Shown: positions 1-10,229 of the stretch, one piece after another
How the letters are laid out: every line of letters begins with the position of its first letter
Position numbering within the stretch: the stretch's first letter is position 1
Origin: Phallus indusiatus
Taxonomy: Eukaryota > Basidiomycota > Agaricomycetes > Phallales > Phallaceae
Reading direction: 5' to 3'
DNA: 64,000 nucleotides
Assembly: GCA_027605045.1 (NCBI GenBank)
Contig: JAQFWX010000014.1
Span: 555,391 to 619,390, forward strand
Made by a program: the position numbers and the translations under genes
Notes under the pieces: model-generated
What the model was told of the DNA's origin: nothing
Seen by the model: only the letters and a program-made list of their open reading frames with translations
Databases searched by the model: none

Positions 1-84
1 TTTAAGTACATTTTACTAGTGACCTCCAAGTCCAAGTCTGGGTCAACAGGTTTTTCACTACCAAAAACCTCGACCTGGATCCTT

Positions 85-173
85 ACAGGTCATTGACCCA
101 CGGATCCGGTTCCTTATGGATCCGGATCTTTGCAGGTAATTTGGCGGATTGATCCGTGGTGACCTGTGCAGGG
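85..173. repeat. Imperfect inverted repeat at the left edge
   Basis: ACAGGTC followed by CCACGGATC on the left is answered by GATCCGTGG and GACCTGT on the right. The left arm has about 5 extra bases, and several GGATCC words lie between the arms. It overlaps the 5' end of the open frame of the retrotransposon remnant. It may be the terminus of a small foldback element or a hairpin in the retrotransposon. No target duplication could be judged because the window starts here. Confidence 0.45.
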
Positions 174-1821
174 ATCCAGAATCATGTGCATCCTTATAAA
201 AACCGCAGACCTTATCATCCCAATCCTCGGCCCACTATTCCGCGCTACCTTTAAGTTAAAGTACTTTCTGCAAGAGTGGAAAGACTCTACCATAGTGGTC
301 ATAAGAAAACCAGGAAAACCCGACTATACAAACCCAGGCGCATACCGACCAATTGCACTGTTAGATACTATTGGTAAAGTGTTATCATCATGCGTATCAG
401 AAGACTTACTGTACTACGCTGACAAACACGCGTTACTACCTCCAACCCAATTTGGATGCAGGCCGGGTCGAACCACAACAGACGCAATCCACCATACGGT
501 GTCATTCATCAAGAATGCATGGCGGGCAGGGGATGAAGTGGCAGCGCTATTCCTAGACATCAAAGCAGCTTTTCCAAGTGTGTTACCGGAATGGTTAACA
601 CACAGCATGCGAAAGCAGGGAGTGCCAAAGCAGTATACTGATTGGTTCAGTGAAGTGCTACGGGAAAGAAGAACCACTCTAACCTTTGACAACTATAAAT
701 CTGAGCCAAGAGAACTGAAGATAGGTTTAGATCAAGGACGACCCGAATCTGAACCAATCTTCGCGTTCTACAATGCAGCTCTAGCAGACATTATAGAAGA
801 CAAGAAAAAAGAGGAGGTGGTGATCTTTGCGGACGACACAACACTACTAGCAAGAGCCAAAATGTTAGAAGAAGCAGTGGAAAAGCTGAAGGAGATGATG
901 GACAAACCCACTGGAGCCAGTAGCTGGGGAACCACGCACAACTGTGCTTTCGAGATAGACAAGTTTGCCCTAATCGGCTTCTCAAGAAAGCGAGAAGCAG
1001 ACCCAGACAACCCAAAAAAGACAATCCCTAGATCGCGACCAGCAATCAACATAAATGGTATGCAGATAGAACCAAAAACTCACCATAAATTCCTAGGCAT
1101 CATGCTGGACGAGGAATTAAGATTCAAAACTCATGCCAACTATGTGCTGCAAAAAGGGATAACCTGGCTCAGCCAATACAGGCACCTCGCCAAGCCAACA
1201 AAGGGAGTCGCAATGAGATACATGAGACGGTACTTTTTGACGGTAGCGCTACCAAAAATGTTGTACGCAATGGAAATATTTTTAGCAAAAGGAACAGTGG
1301 GAGCGATGGGGGCAAAGGGCATGATTAAAAAGCTGGCCAAAGTACAGAGAGAGGCAGCCATCCTAATTACAGGTGCAATGAGATTCACGGCTACTGACAT
1401 ATTAGATGCACACGCAAACATCCTACCTTTTCACTTAACGGTAGAAAAGGTAATCGGCAATGCGGCCACCAGGCTAGCCACTCTGCCAAAGACGCACATC
1501 CTGCATAAACAGGTCAACCGAGCGGCTAAAAGATATATAGCAAGGCACAGAACACCCTTACACGAAGTCATGAGGACAGTTGGAATCCACACGGCAAAAT
1601 ATGAATGTATTAAGCCTCACACCTGGGGACCAAAATGGGAAAAAAGACACCAGATAGAGATTGCGTCAGACAAGGCGGAGGCAAAACAAAGGTTTGACGC
1701 TTACAAGGGAAGCCATGTAATATTTTCAGATGGCTCAGGGCGGGACGGAAAGATAGGAGCAGCTGCAGTGTACACTGCAGCTAACGGGCAAAAGCTCGTT
1801 AGTGTAACGGTTCCGCTATGA
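166..1821 (+). pseudogene. LINE-type retrotransposon ORF2 fragment: reverse transcriptase and start of RNase H
   Basis: An open stretch of 551 codons encodes a non-LTR reverse transcriptase that would copy element RNA into DNA at a nicked chromosomal target. Visible landmarks are the fingers motif with RKPGKPDY and AYRPIALLDTIGK, FGCRPGRTTTDA, the first catalytic Asp in ALFLDIKAAFP, and the active-site FADD (about residues 222-225). The C-terminal part opens an RNase H domain at FSDGSGRDGKIGAAAVYT. The usual GxDQGxPLS block reads GLDQGRPESEP, so the active-site surroundings are degenerate. The endonuclease half normally found upstream is absent, so the element is 5' truncated or cut by the window edge. 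The frame ends in TGA where a hairpin-rich insert begins. Closest in style to fungal Tad-like LINEs with RNase H. Confidence 0.88.
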
Positions 1822-2065
1822 GCAGCGGATTACTATTAATCATAGTGCATACTCATATATACGTTTATATATGCAGATGATCGTCGTCTGCCCAAGTATC
1901 TAGTATTATGTAACGTACATAGGCGCCGTCACACCTGTAAATGCCGCGTAATGGTAAAGGCGCCGGCAGCCTTTCTTACCTGCACTTGCAAATATACAGC
2001 TTTATACTGTTTGTTGTGAGTCCGTAAGAATCGGGCTAATCATAAACTGTAACGAAACGTTACAG
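1804..2065. mobile_element. Hairpin-rich insert 1 inside the LINE ORF
   Basis: About 250-260 bp separate two parts of the RNase H domain. The insert contains short perfect hairpins: TCCGCT/AGCGGA, CATATATA/TATATATG, TATGTA/TACATA around ACG, GGCGCC/GGCGCC, and CTGTAACG/CGTTACAG around AAA. Both flanks stay in the same reading frame, so its net length is a multiple of three although it brings stops. The flanks GTAACGGTT and GTTACAGTT agree at 7 of 9 bases and could be a decayed target duplication. Its class is unknown. A spliceosomal intron is not supported because GT-AG removal would shift the frame. Confidence 0.55.
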
Positions 2066-2577
2066 TTAGACGGAAACTGCTGGGGCCAGACACAGAGCAC
2101 ACAGTCTATGAAGCCGAACTAACAGGAATACTGTTAGCACTAGACATTGCAAGACGGCTAAGATGGGTGAACAGGGTTTGCATCATGCTCGACAATCAAG
2201 CGGCGATCAGAGCGACCGCGAAACAGAGGGCAGGCCCAGGACAACACCTAGTGGAGCAGATTCAGATGGAAGTCGAAGATCTGTACAAAAAACAGGGCAA
2301 GCAAGTCACCTTAGCATGGGTACCGGGGCATGAAGAAGTTGCGGGCAATGAGGAAGCGGATGAAGAAGCTGCAAAAGCTATAACTGAAGGGGACAAAAAC
2401 AGTGAGCACATGAGATACTTACAGAATTTGCCGACTAGCAGATCTGCGGCAAGACAAGCAATGGAGGCTAGTCTGAAAGTACGAGCGAGAGATAAATGGC
2501 AAGAATCGCCGCGGTACCAGAAGATGAAGGAAGTTGACACTAGTCTGCCTGGACCATCTTTCCTGAGAAGAACCGCT
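2066..2577 (+). pseudogene. LINE ORF2 fragment: rest of RNase H domain and linker
   Basis: This segment continues the RNase H domain in the same frame after insert 1. It shows LGPDTEHTVYEAELTGIL with the catalytic Glu, IMLDNQAAIRA with a catalytic Asp, and LAWVPGHEEVAGNEEADEEA with the typical His and final Asp region. RNase H would degrade the RNA strand of the RNA-DNA hybrid during retrotransposition. A basic and acidic linker follows before the next insert. All four catalytic acids expected of the family appear present, so this domain decayed less than the RT block. It cannot be translated together with the first part because of stops in the insert. Confidence 0.85.
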
Positions 2578-2859
2578 ATGTAACAGTTTTTATCAGACCA
2601 CAGGGGGGTCTGATAAAGGGTTTTCTTATTTTCCCACAAGTGCACAGAATTCCTGTCTATTGCTCAATAAGGCTAATAGGGAATTACATGCAGTAGTAGT
2701 GGTAAAATTAAGATTAACTAATGTAACTACTGGTCACACCGCTGTAAGGGTGTGATGGGCGCTTAAGCGTCACGCTGTGACGCGCAAATACTACTGCTGC
2801 AGTGCCAAAGGCACTGCATGGGCACTAGGCCATTAATGGGCCCCAGGGGGGCCCATTCC
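2578..2859. mobile_element. Hairpin-rich insert 2 inside the LINE ORF
   Basis: A 282-bp block (94 x 3) interrupts the ORF with an immediate TAA. It is unusually structured: an 11-bp stem at 2589-2599/2607-2617, GCAGTAGTA pairing with TACTACTGC about 100 bases later, and inside that loop TCACACC/GGTGTGA and GCGTCAC/GTGACGC with a GCT loop. Then follow GCAGTGCC/GGCACTGC with an AAA loop and ATGGGCCCC/GGGGCCCAT. It has no ORF of note. The same style of 3-nt-loop hairpins occurs in insert 1. Confidence 0.55.
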
Positions 2860-3264
2860 TATATCCCAAATCCGTTACACGCTAAGTGGCCTAGACGAAA
2901 TACCACAGTACTAATGCAGCTAAGGACAGGTCATGCACAGCTGAACAGCCACCTGCACAAGATAGGAAGATCAGAAACCCCGATGTGCCCAGCCTGCCAG
3001 ATGGACACGGAAACTGTTACGCACTATTTGTGTATCTGCCCATGATACAACACATATCGCGTCAAGATCCAACAACACTTCAAGCAGCATGTCGTCGTGA
3101 AACACCAACTGTTGAAAGATCCAACAGCGACAAAAGTACTTTTCGAGTACATCAATAGAACGGGACGATTTCACCAAGTGTACAGAAAGCTGGACGAGCC
3201 GGAAGGAAAACGGAGGAGGAGGAAAGGGAGAGGAGCAGCGATGATCGATGAAGGACGCCCGTGA
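2860..3264 (+). pseudogene. LINE ORF2 C-terminus with zinc knuckle
   Basis: The reading frame resumes in register with the upstream fragments. It contains the C-terminal nucleic-acid-binding knuckle of LINE ORF2, MCPACQMDTETVTHYL followed by CICP (C-x2-C-x8-H-x4-C). An in-frame TGA at 3043-3045 falls where the family normally has a tryptophan or another residue after CP. The same frame then stays open to 3264 and ends in a very basic tail (KRRRRKGRG). No poly-A tail or target duplication was recognised downstream; the next feature is an unrelated TIR element. Confidence 0.8.
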
Positions 3265-3321
3265 GAATGCGGCACCCCACAACGCCCCACTATGCACCTG
3301 ATCAGCGACCCAAGCCTCTTA

Positions 3322-3711
3322 CAGCAGTTTGCATTACGTAATTCCAGCGCTCGTTTTGTCAATATAGTCATTGAAACCTTGCGAACACGATAGCTCGTGC
3401 AATTTTGAGAATTTTAACTTGCTGTTTCTTTTAAATATGTCCATAATTACAGGATCTAGTGCACTATCTACTTTTTATGGGTTACTTTGAGGTTTTCCAC
3501 ATTGCCCCTTTTTGGGGAGAAAAAGTCAAACTTTGAAATACAGGTTAATAAGCTTAGTAAAGTACATGATGTACTAGATATAACATATATGAACATATCA
3601 TAAAGAAACAGTAAACCAAAATCTTCAAAATTGGATGAGCTATTGCGTTTGCAAGGTTTCGACGACTATCTTGACAAAACGAGCGCCGGACTTACGTAAT
3701 GCAAACTGCTG
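3322..3711. mobile_element. 390-bp TIR element (MITE-like) with TA target duplication
   Basis: Long inverted repeats of about 100 bp face each other. The outer end is CAGCAGTTTGCATTACGTAA on the left, mirrored on the right, and each end is flanked by TA (3320-3321 and 3712-3713). The centre is AT-rich and has no open frame, so the element is non-autonomous. TA duplications with CAG...CTG termini are typical of Tc1/mariner/pogo-type elements; assignment to that superfamily is inference. Confidence 0.8.
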
Positions 3712-4656
3712 TAATGACGCGACGCGACTATAACATCGAGTAAAAGTCCCTACACATAGGGCTATGCCCTCTGGGACTCAACGGACTCACACACACACAC
3801 ACACACGCGGCACTGTCAGGGTCTAAAAGTCGGGAATTTACGCGTTTGCTGAGAAAATGCGACGCAAAAATCTTCAGACAACCCTTACAGGGAGGTTTGA
3901 AAGTATTCGATGACGGATGAAAAAAATAAGAAGGAATTTGAAGGTAGAGCAATACCCTTGCAAGCTCGACAGATGAGATAACTGAAGGAATGATAGATAG
4001 ATATCGACAAAATGATTTACTTGATGACGTGCACTGATTGTCGACCCAAGTCCAATACACGATCATCAACGTTTCTCGAGTATGGTCAGGCCACGTCAAA
4101 TGGTGCGGTGCACTAGACGATGGAAAATATGTAGTGATTAGACAGGAAACAATAAAATATGCATTGTAAATTTCGCCAGTGTGTAGAATCGGAGTAAACG
4201 GGCCAAAGCAGAAATTGTGGCATAGAAGAGCACGACTCGTCATTGCAGCATTAGGGCCAGGTCGACACAGCCTGCGAGCCAATGAGCACTTGAATTCTGA
4301 CACGTCTTCCGCGTCGAGCTCGTGAGTACGAATGACGAAAAGTGACCACCAGCACGATTGCAGCGAGGATATGAGGTATGCACTAGTCAGGGTGGCGACA
4401 TGACGAGGGCCAGGATACCTAAGAGCCTAACGCGTAATGTGTCACGTCACTCGTTATGGCGTATGTAGCTTAGGTAAGGAAACTAACCGATTAAGGTAAA
4501 AAAATACACACACATCATTAAATACAAATAAACGTGCGGTGGAAGCAAATTCTACGGACAGTGAGAGCCCTTGCAAGGGAATCCTGCAAGGGAACAATGT
4601 GTAACACGTAACGTTGTCAAGAAAGACCTTAGCCTACGACTCGGACAAGCCTACGA
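3712..4656. other. Spacer with a CA microsatellite
   Basis: No gene is supported here. A (CA)n tract lies at 3788-3806. A 191-codon minus-strand open frame covers 3728-4303, but it reads through the microsatellite and has no recognisable motif. From about 4590 the sequence becomes homologous to the region upstream of the GH16-like copies. Confidence 0.5.
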
Positions 4657-6000
4657 TCAACCCACTCAACAGACGACAGACTTGGAAATGTTGTGTGGCC
4701 ACGAATCCATGTGAATACTCAGATTACAATCAAGCTTCAATAGATTGACTTTGACCCATGCGACCCATGCAGATGACGACCGTGACGATTCATGACGCAG
4801 ATTCCAAGTTCTATTCAGGCTGTACGTCCTCGGCTCCAGCCGTCCGTACTGCAGAAAACTAATTACGTTTCACATCTTTTACCACATCAACGATCCGGTG
4901 ATACCATCTTCGTATCGAGACATTGAGCGAAGTCGGAATAATAAACAGTTCCATGCTCGTGAACAGCGCCGGCAACACAACCATAATGCAACCAAATACT
5001 CTTCTGTTCATTGAGATATGGATTACTGTCCACATTTCAAAGTCTATAGGGAAGTGTTTCTCACTGTTGTCGCACGCGTCGTTTGGGTGAGACAAGACCA
5101 TAACAGTTTTTAATTTATCTGTGCTCTAATCTATTGTAGTATTTTATCTGCATGGTAAAGTGAACACGTTTTAGAACGTAAATCTCGCTGTTATTCCTCA
5201 CGACTTGAAAATCACTTGGTCCGTCCGTTCTTTCATCCAATTTCGTGCAGCCCATCTTAATGCCTCTTCATCCAAGGGAGCAGTCACAACAAATCCATTA
5301 TATTCACGTCGGCGCCTCGCCTGACTGCTTTGCGACAGATAAAAAAAACTAAATTCGCATTGTCTCAGATGACAGACCATTGGTCCATTCGGAGCTGAAT
5401 TCCCCCGCAAATGACGGAAGAACATTCGTCACAAAGCATGCCGGTTCTTATGTTGCAATCTAGTCCTTCAAGGTGAAGTTCTTGATTAACTGAGATTACC
5501 TCTTGCACGCCGCTCAACCATTCCCTCCATCCATAATAGGCGATGCCAACACATTTCTAAATACTACCAACATTGACGTACCCGGGACCTCGTCAACTAT
5601 ACCAACTCTGGATGCGTTTATGACTAGTTCTTCGGTTCCAAGAGCTCATTCTCAATTTCGCACTTTCCGGGACTTGCAAGTGCCTTATCAAATTCGATTC
5701 TTTTTACAATTTAGGCAACCCATTTGGTTCAACGAAACTTGTCGTATCATATTCTACAACGACTTTGTAATTGGACCTCTATCCGGACACGATCATGTAA
5801 ATCAGCTCCGTCAAGATTCCTTTTTAGTTGACGAAGCTCCTGCTACTACTGTGGTTCCAGTTCTCTGGGTACTAGTTTTAGCTTTCATTCTGCCAATGGT
5901 TTTTCCCTTTTGGTTTATCTGCGTCATTTCAATGTTTTTATGGGATGAGTGTTCGACAACTACTCCACTCTTTGGACTGAGGGCTAGCTACATTGACTAA
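4657..6000 (+). pseudogene. GH16-like beta-glucanase, copy 1 (degenerate)
   Basis: This is a multi-exon relic of a secreted GH16 endo-beta-1,3(4)-glucanase, an enzyme class that cuts fungal wall beta-glucan. It begins with the CCCACTCAACAGACGACAG leader shared by all copies. The catalytic exon (about 5150) reads MVK-stop-THF-stop-NVNLA, so the E-x-D-x-x-E motif is gone. The ANGGG-type exon lies near 5400. A long frame from 5503 to 6000 runs through the former intron and includes PIWFNETCRIIFYNDFVIG, matching the GH16 C-terminal block xNPMVFNETCQGLCYNDFV. It converges on DUF6533 copy 1, whose stop lies 378 bp away. It is very similar to the copy at 26.2-27.6 kb. Confidence 0.6.
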
Positions 6001-6377
6001 TCGGACCAACCTTGCTCTCTATTTGAATTTGAATATGTATTTGTGTACGCGGGCACTTCCTGCATATGTATATACATAGTTCGCATGCACGAAAGTACCC
6101 CTGGATACTGGTATGCGAACATTTTCTAGACTCTAAATTTCACCCTTCTATTCCCCCAACTAATACACAAGGACGTTTTTGAGTTTATAGGGAGTGTGAG
6201 GTGAAAATCTTGAGTTACGCGAGTTCGAGCCGAAATATATATAATGTACGAGTGATAGTTATGACAAATCATCCCAGGAAAATAAATAATACAAGATTTG
6301 AAATACATCCGTTATAGATGTGTTAGAGCATAGGATCTGCATACTATGACGAATCATGTATCCATGGGTAAAGCGTA

Positions 6378-8112
6378 CTAAGCTGACGCTTCGCCACCGG
6401 ATCTGACTCCAATGTCCGGAGACTTCGTCGAAAGATCGTCGTTATCTTCAGCCCTCATATGCACCGATGTTTCGTGATCGCCCATTTCCACGAGGATAGA
6501 TTGGTGTATATAATCTGCTATGCTTCGGATTTGAATGGTAGGTAATTTTATATCGGCGGCTTGAATTGCTGCGGAATTTTGTTGACGAAGATCCAAGGTG
6601 AAATCGGCGATTAAAATAGCCGAAAGACTTGGAATTGGAGATGGGTGATGGGATTGATATACAGGGAAGAATGACTATACCTACGTTGAATACCACCCAC
6701 GATATTTATCACATACTGATTCAGGACACATAATTATTGACGTGATAATTGATATTTAATTCCGATTCAAAAGTGTGCTTACATCATTATTAAACTGCAT
6801 TCAAAGGTCAGTTTATAACAGGAAACAGTCAGATTCTGAATTGCTTGTACCTCGTCAATAGTTGTGAGAGTGGCGGCAGAAATAATCACGAAACTTGAAA
6901 GAAGATAATTCAGTCATAAGAATGATTTCTTCTTTGATAACATTCACCTAAACCTCGAGACAGCTAATTAAATATAAGTAACTGTCCTCACGATGTAATT
7001 CCAACATACTTTGTCTGAGTATTACTGAAACAAGGTCATTGCGAGTTTGAATGCCGGTTTCACGCTTTAACTTCCACGTGCCCCAGACCTTCCATAAGCA
7101 AATGCCAAAGACAACGAGATCAGTTAAAATAGTACAGATATTTTGGACCAAAAACAATGGGAGTACTTCGATGAAATCATATTGGTGTGTTTAGACCTAT
7201 TAATGACCAGTGATATTTATTCAGACTTACAAGTAGAGCTACGAACAGATTGAGAGCTAAGTCAAAATTGAGAACAAGATTTTCAAATGACTTATAAATC
7301 CACTCCATACCTTTGGCAGTGTTCAACTATTATGTATACTAAAAAGAAACGTAAAAATTCGTTTGTGTATTCTCACCAAAGAGACTCCTACTGTAAATTT
7401 CCAAAATAAACCCCCCCATAAAAAATAGAGCCAAGATTACTGTCACGACCTTGTTCCCTTCACACAATGAGTATGCTCGAGCGAATAGCAAGCCTGAACA
7501 AATATTTTTAGGCACATTCATAGGCTATATGCTCTTCCAACCTTGAACACCAACGTATCCCAATGTACCCACAACAATTCCTGTATTATAGACAATAATA
7601 CACCAACTTTGTGCTTTCTAAATTCATAACTCATGCAATAATTATCATGTCTTACCTTGCTGACTGCAAATAAAAAGTTGTAAACACTGCTTATGGGCAC
7701 TATGACTTCACGACTCATAATGCTTACCGTGACTGTCTCAAAGTCTGACCCAAAAAGAAGTGCTTGATTCAAAAAAATTGCATATCTTGTAATGGCATAA
7801 AGCAAATTTGGAATGCTGAAAGGTTTTGGTGATAGCCACATATATACCATTTCTTGTGGTATAGCCAATGTCGTAGTATAAATAAGTAGGCCTAAGATTG
7901 TATCTTAAGCTCGACTGTTCATTTGGCTTGTTGGAAACAAGACAACGTACCTAGAATGGCACACTCTATAAGCGTCGTGACATAACTAACACCTTATAAT
8001 TTACTTGATATCAAATATTCAAGATAGAACCCTACCTAAGATATACTGTTTGAATCAGTTCGGAGATCCCCACGCTACTGATAAAGGTAGAATTGGAGAT
8101 ACTATTGTTCAT
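6378..8112 (-). CDS. DUF6533-like seven-helix membrane protein, copy 1 (14 exons, intact)
   Basis: A phase-consistent model joins 14 exons into 347 codons: 8112-8036, 7985-7951, 7903-7728, 7663-7656 (8 nt), 7606-7542, 7493-7377, 7338-7311, 7256-7231, 7165-7010, 6963-6948 (16 nt), 6893-6851, 6794-6783 (12 nt), 6715-6681, 6627-6378. The start MNNSISNSTF carries two N-glycosylation sequons. The DUF6533 core is in exon 3 (LAIPQEMVYMWLSPKPFSIP, then LLYAITRY). Later come RAYSLCEGNKVVTVILAL, an extracellular loop with Cys (EHCQSS), FGICLWKVWGTWKLKRETG, and ILIADFTLDLRQ, then an acidic tail ending GGEASA. The family is a basidiomycete membrane protein of unknown function, possibly receptor-like. It converges with GH16-like copy 1 and looks intact. 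Confidence 0.82.
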
Positions 8113-8138
8113 TTTCTTCAAGTGGGAAGTGCAATGGT

Positions 8139-8411
8139 GTGAGGATGAATTGGTATGTAGCTTTCGGGTTGAGTTGTAGACCAAGCATAAGAGGAACGAA
8201 CACGCGCTTTTTAATGGACACTCCCAACAGAGCTAAGACAGAAGCGCATGTCCACATTGATCTTGTCAACCGTAACTGCATGATTTTAAAATACCGTTTC
8301 CTAGAAATATCTTCATCAACGACCCATTTGTCTCCTCAAATTTTTATCCTCAGCTCGATTAAGGTCATTTTGCACATTTTGCCGCCCACCTTATTTGTGA
8401 ATGTGCTCTGA
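8139..8411 (+). other. Conserved open frame in the D-X spacer
   Basis: A 90-codon + strand frame begins 27 bp beyond the start codon of DUF6533 copy 1 and reads away from it. The same frame stays open in the equivalent spacers at 19621-19869 and 47740-47982 (shared blocks RGTNTRFLMDTPNR and IDLVNRNCMILKYR), but a 2-nt loss breaks it near 29790. It resembles no family I know. It may be a small gene, or just young duplicated promoter DNA in which a frame has not yet closed. Confidence 0.25.
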
Positions 8412-8599
8412 GCAATGACAAAGATGGAGTCCTAGCGGTTCTGGAAGAATAAATTGCCGGATTTAACAAGTAATCATGGAACAGGTAAGTTTGACTGGCT
8501 AGGAATTCAGTATACGTAGCCCTTTGACGCATCTATAAGACTTACAATGTGCTTCAGGGAAGCTGAGACCTTTACAATTGATGGATGATGACGATGATC

Positions 8600-10060
8600 A
8601 ACTATGGCGATGATTAATGATGATGACTGTTGCTGCCCGCATGGCCATTATTTACCAGTCCAGAATGTCAATTAACATCTGGACCAGACTCACGAAACCT
8701 CAAGCTCAAGCCTCAGCTCTGTTTCACCCCAAGAAAACGAGTCCAGGGAACGCCTCAATTCGTCATTTATGTTGTTGATTTCTTAAGCCTTGGGTACCAA
8801 AATACAAAGATCAACTTTTCCAATATGTTCTCATTGTCGTTGTTTCAAGCAGGATATTATTTTTCGTCATCAAGAAGTATTATATTTATTTGGAACAAAT
8901 CACAACCAATGGACTTTGAATGGCCAGAACTCAATTTGCGGATTTCTCCTTTTACCTCCACGACTCGGAGTCGTCACACAGGTGTTGTCGTTTTTTGACA
9001 TAGCGGGAAATCTTATCACCTGTTTTATGAATACGAATAAGTAACAACACTCTGTTTAAAGAGGCAGACTACCGGAATGATAACCTTCCTCAATCAAGAA
9101 ATTGTTTGCGAAGGGAGATCTACTTTTCTTATCCGCTCGCTATTAAAATATTGTAAATCTTGACAACTTGAATGATTGTCGATGGTCGGCGGCTCTATAT
9201 TTGCACTGACTCCGATGATGTGTTAGTGGGAATTTCATGTAGGCACAACCCTCCGCTAATACAGCACTCCCCAAGTTGCCTAATTAGATTTAAGGTACAT
9301 CAGGGATATAATCACCACACTGTGTTTGACCTTTATGGCGATGTGCGTTCTCGCGTTCAGCATTGGCTCGGTGAGTGCATTGTTTAAAGTTTTACATTTT
9401 GTCCCAATTACATCTACCCAGATTGTCAAGAGCTCGGTCCTTCTGTAACGCGACTGTGCAGGCAGAGGCTACCACGCTTATGATCGACTTGCCCTAAGTA
9501 TCCTTTCAATGGCTGTTTTATTCTAGTTTGAACATCACTTTGATACTGATGAGCAAAAATAATGACGTACACCGAAAAACACAATCTGCTTATCAGCACA
9601 TGGATATGAATGCGAGAAAACGACGGGTGGGAACGATTGAGAAGACAAGAAGTAAATCAATTAATCGCAAATAAAGTACCGGAAGATGGTGGTGTTTGTC
9701 ACTACTAAGAGGAATCTGATCCTCACTGAGCTCAGGCGCAATGTGGGAATAAGTCTTGCAACGTTGCGCCAACTTTGGCGTCAACGACACGAGATAACCA
9801 GAATGTGCGTGTGAAGTGGGATGAGTCTACGAAGTCCCATTTAGACAGACGAACTTACGGTAGACCCAGAAGAATCTGGTTTGGCGACTTCTTCAGTACG
9901 TTATACTTCGGTGTGAGGTGACAGTGTGAGATAGTGGATATACCTTCATCAGAGGTCGCTGTACCCCACTTCTAACAGCGGAGGAACCCCGTTCAGTTAT
10001 ATTGGCACTGACGTTCTGATTATTGTGATGTCCTGGGAGTTTCAGTGGTTACCATCGACT
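8600..10060 (-). pseudogene. Family X copy 1 (unrecognised, decayed)
   Basis: This is a copy of an unrecognised minus-strand multi-exon family that recurs between DUF6533 and GH16-like genes. Reading right to left, it has a short first-exon region near 9960-9990 with a GT donor (GGTATATCC). Next is an exon homologous to NATLQDG (here VGATLQDL, near 9760), a hydrophobic segment around 9600-9680 (LIDLLLVFSIV), and a tail with frame TPSRGGK near 8960. Frameshifts separate these blocks. An extracellular domain plus one membrane segment plus a basic tail is possible, but this is inference. Confidence 0.35.
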
Positions 10061-10197
10061 GCGACGACATGAACTGCGATGGCTATTATACGAACATAAT
10101 GGCACTCAGGAAATGAGGCGGGTAGTATTGATTTCCGTTTTCGAAGTGTTAACGTTGTACAATGTGGTGTTTGCGCGGCGGTGACTCTGTTGAGTGA

Positions 10198-10208
10198 GTG
10201 ACAGTCAC
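10198..10208. promoter_or_regulatory. Palindrome GTGACAGTCAC between X and G copies
   Basis: A perfect 11-bp palindrome with central A is followed by AATGCGTAACGC. It lies in the divergent interval between family X (-) and the GH16-like gene (+). The same word is found at 14150, 22081, 41926, 56434, 60536 and, inverted, at 49508. It is a candidate binding site for a dimeric regulator; conservation could also simply reflect recent duplication. Confidence 0.45.
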
Positions 10209-10229
10209 AATGCGTAACGCATTGAACTG

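Noticed and set aside
1804..2065. Insert 1 as a spliceosomal intron (GTAACG...TTACAG)
   Set aside because: Removal at those sites gives 262 nt and shifts the RNase H frame; hairpin content is also unlike the other introns here.
3728..4303. 191-codon minus-strand open frame
   Set aside because: It runs through a CA microsatellite (CVCVCV), has no recognisable motif, and the rest is Ser/Pro/Leu-rich chance-like sequence.
5503..6000. 165-codon + frame taken as one exon of a new protein
   Set aside because: It crosses the former GH16 intron and fuses two exons in a shifted frame; better explained as readthrough of a decayed GH16-like gene.
8630..8998. 122-codon + frame
   Set aside because: It covers the region where the minus frame TPSRGGKRRNPQ is conserved in several X copies, whereas the plus frame breaks in most copies.
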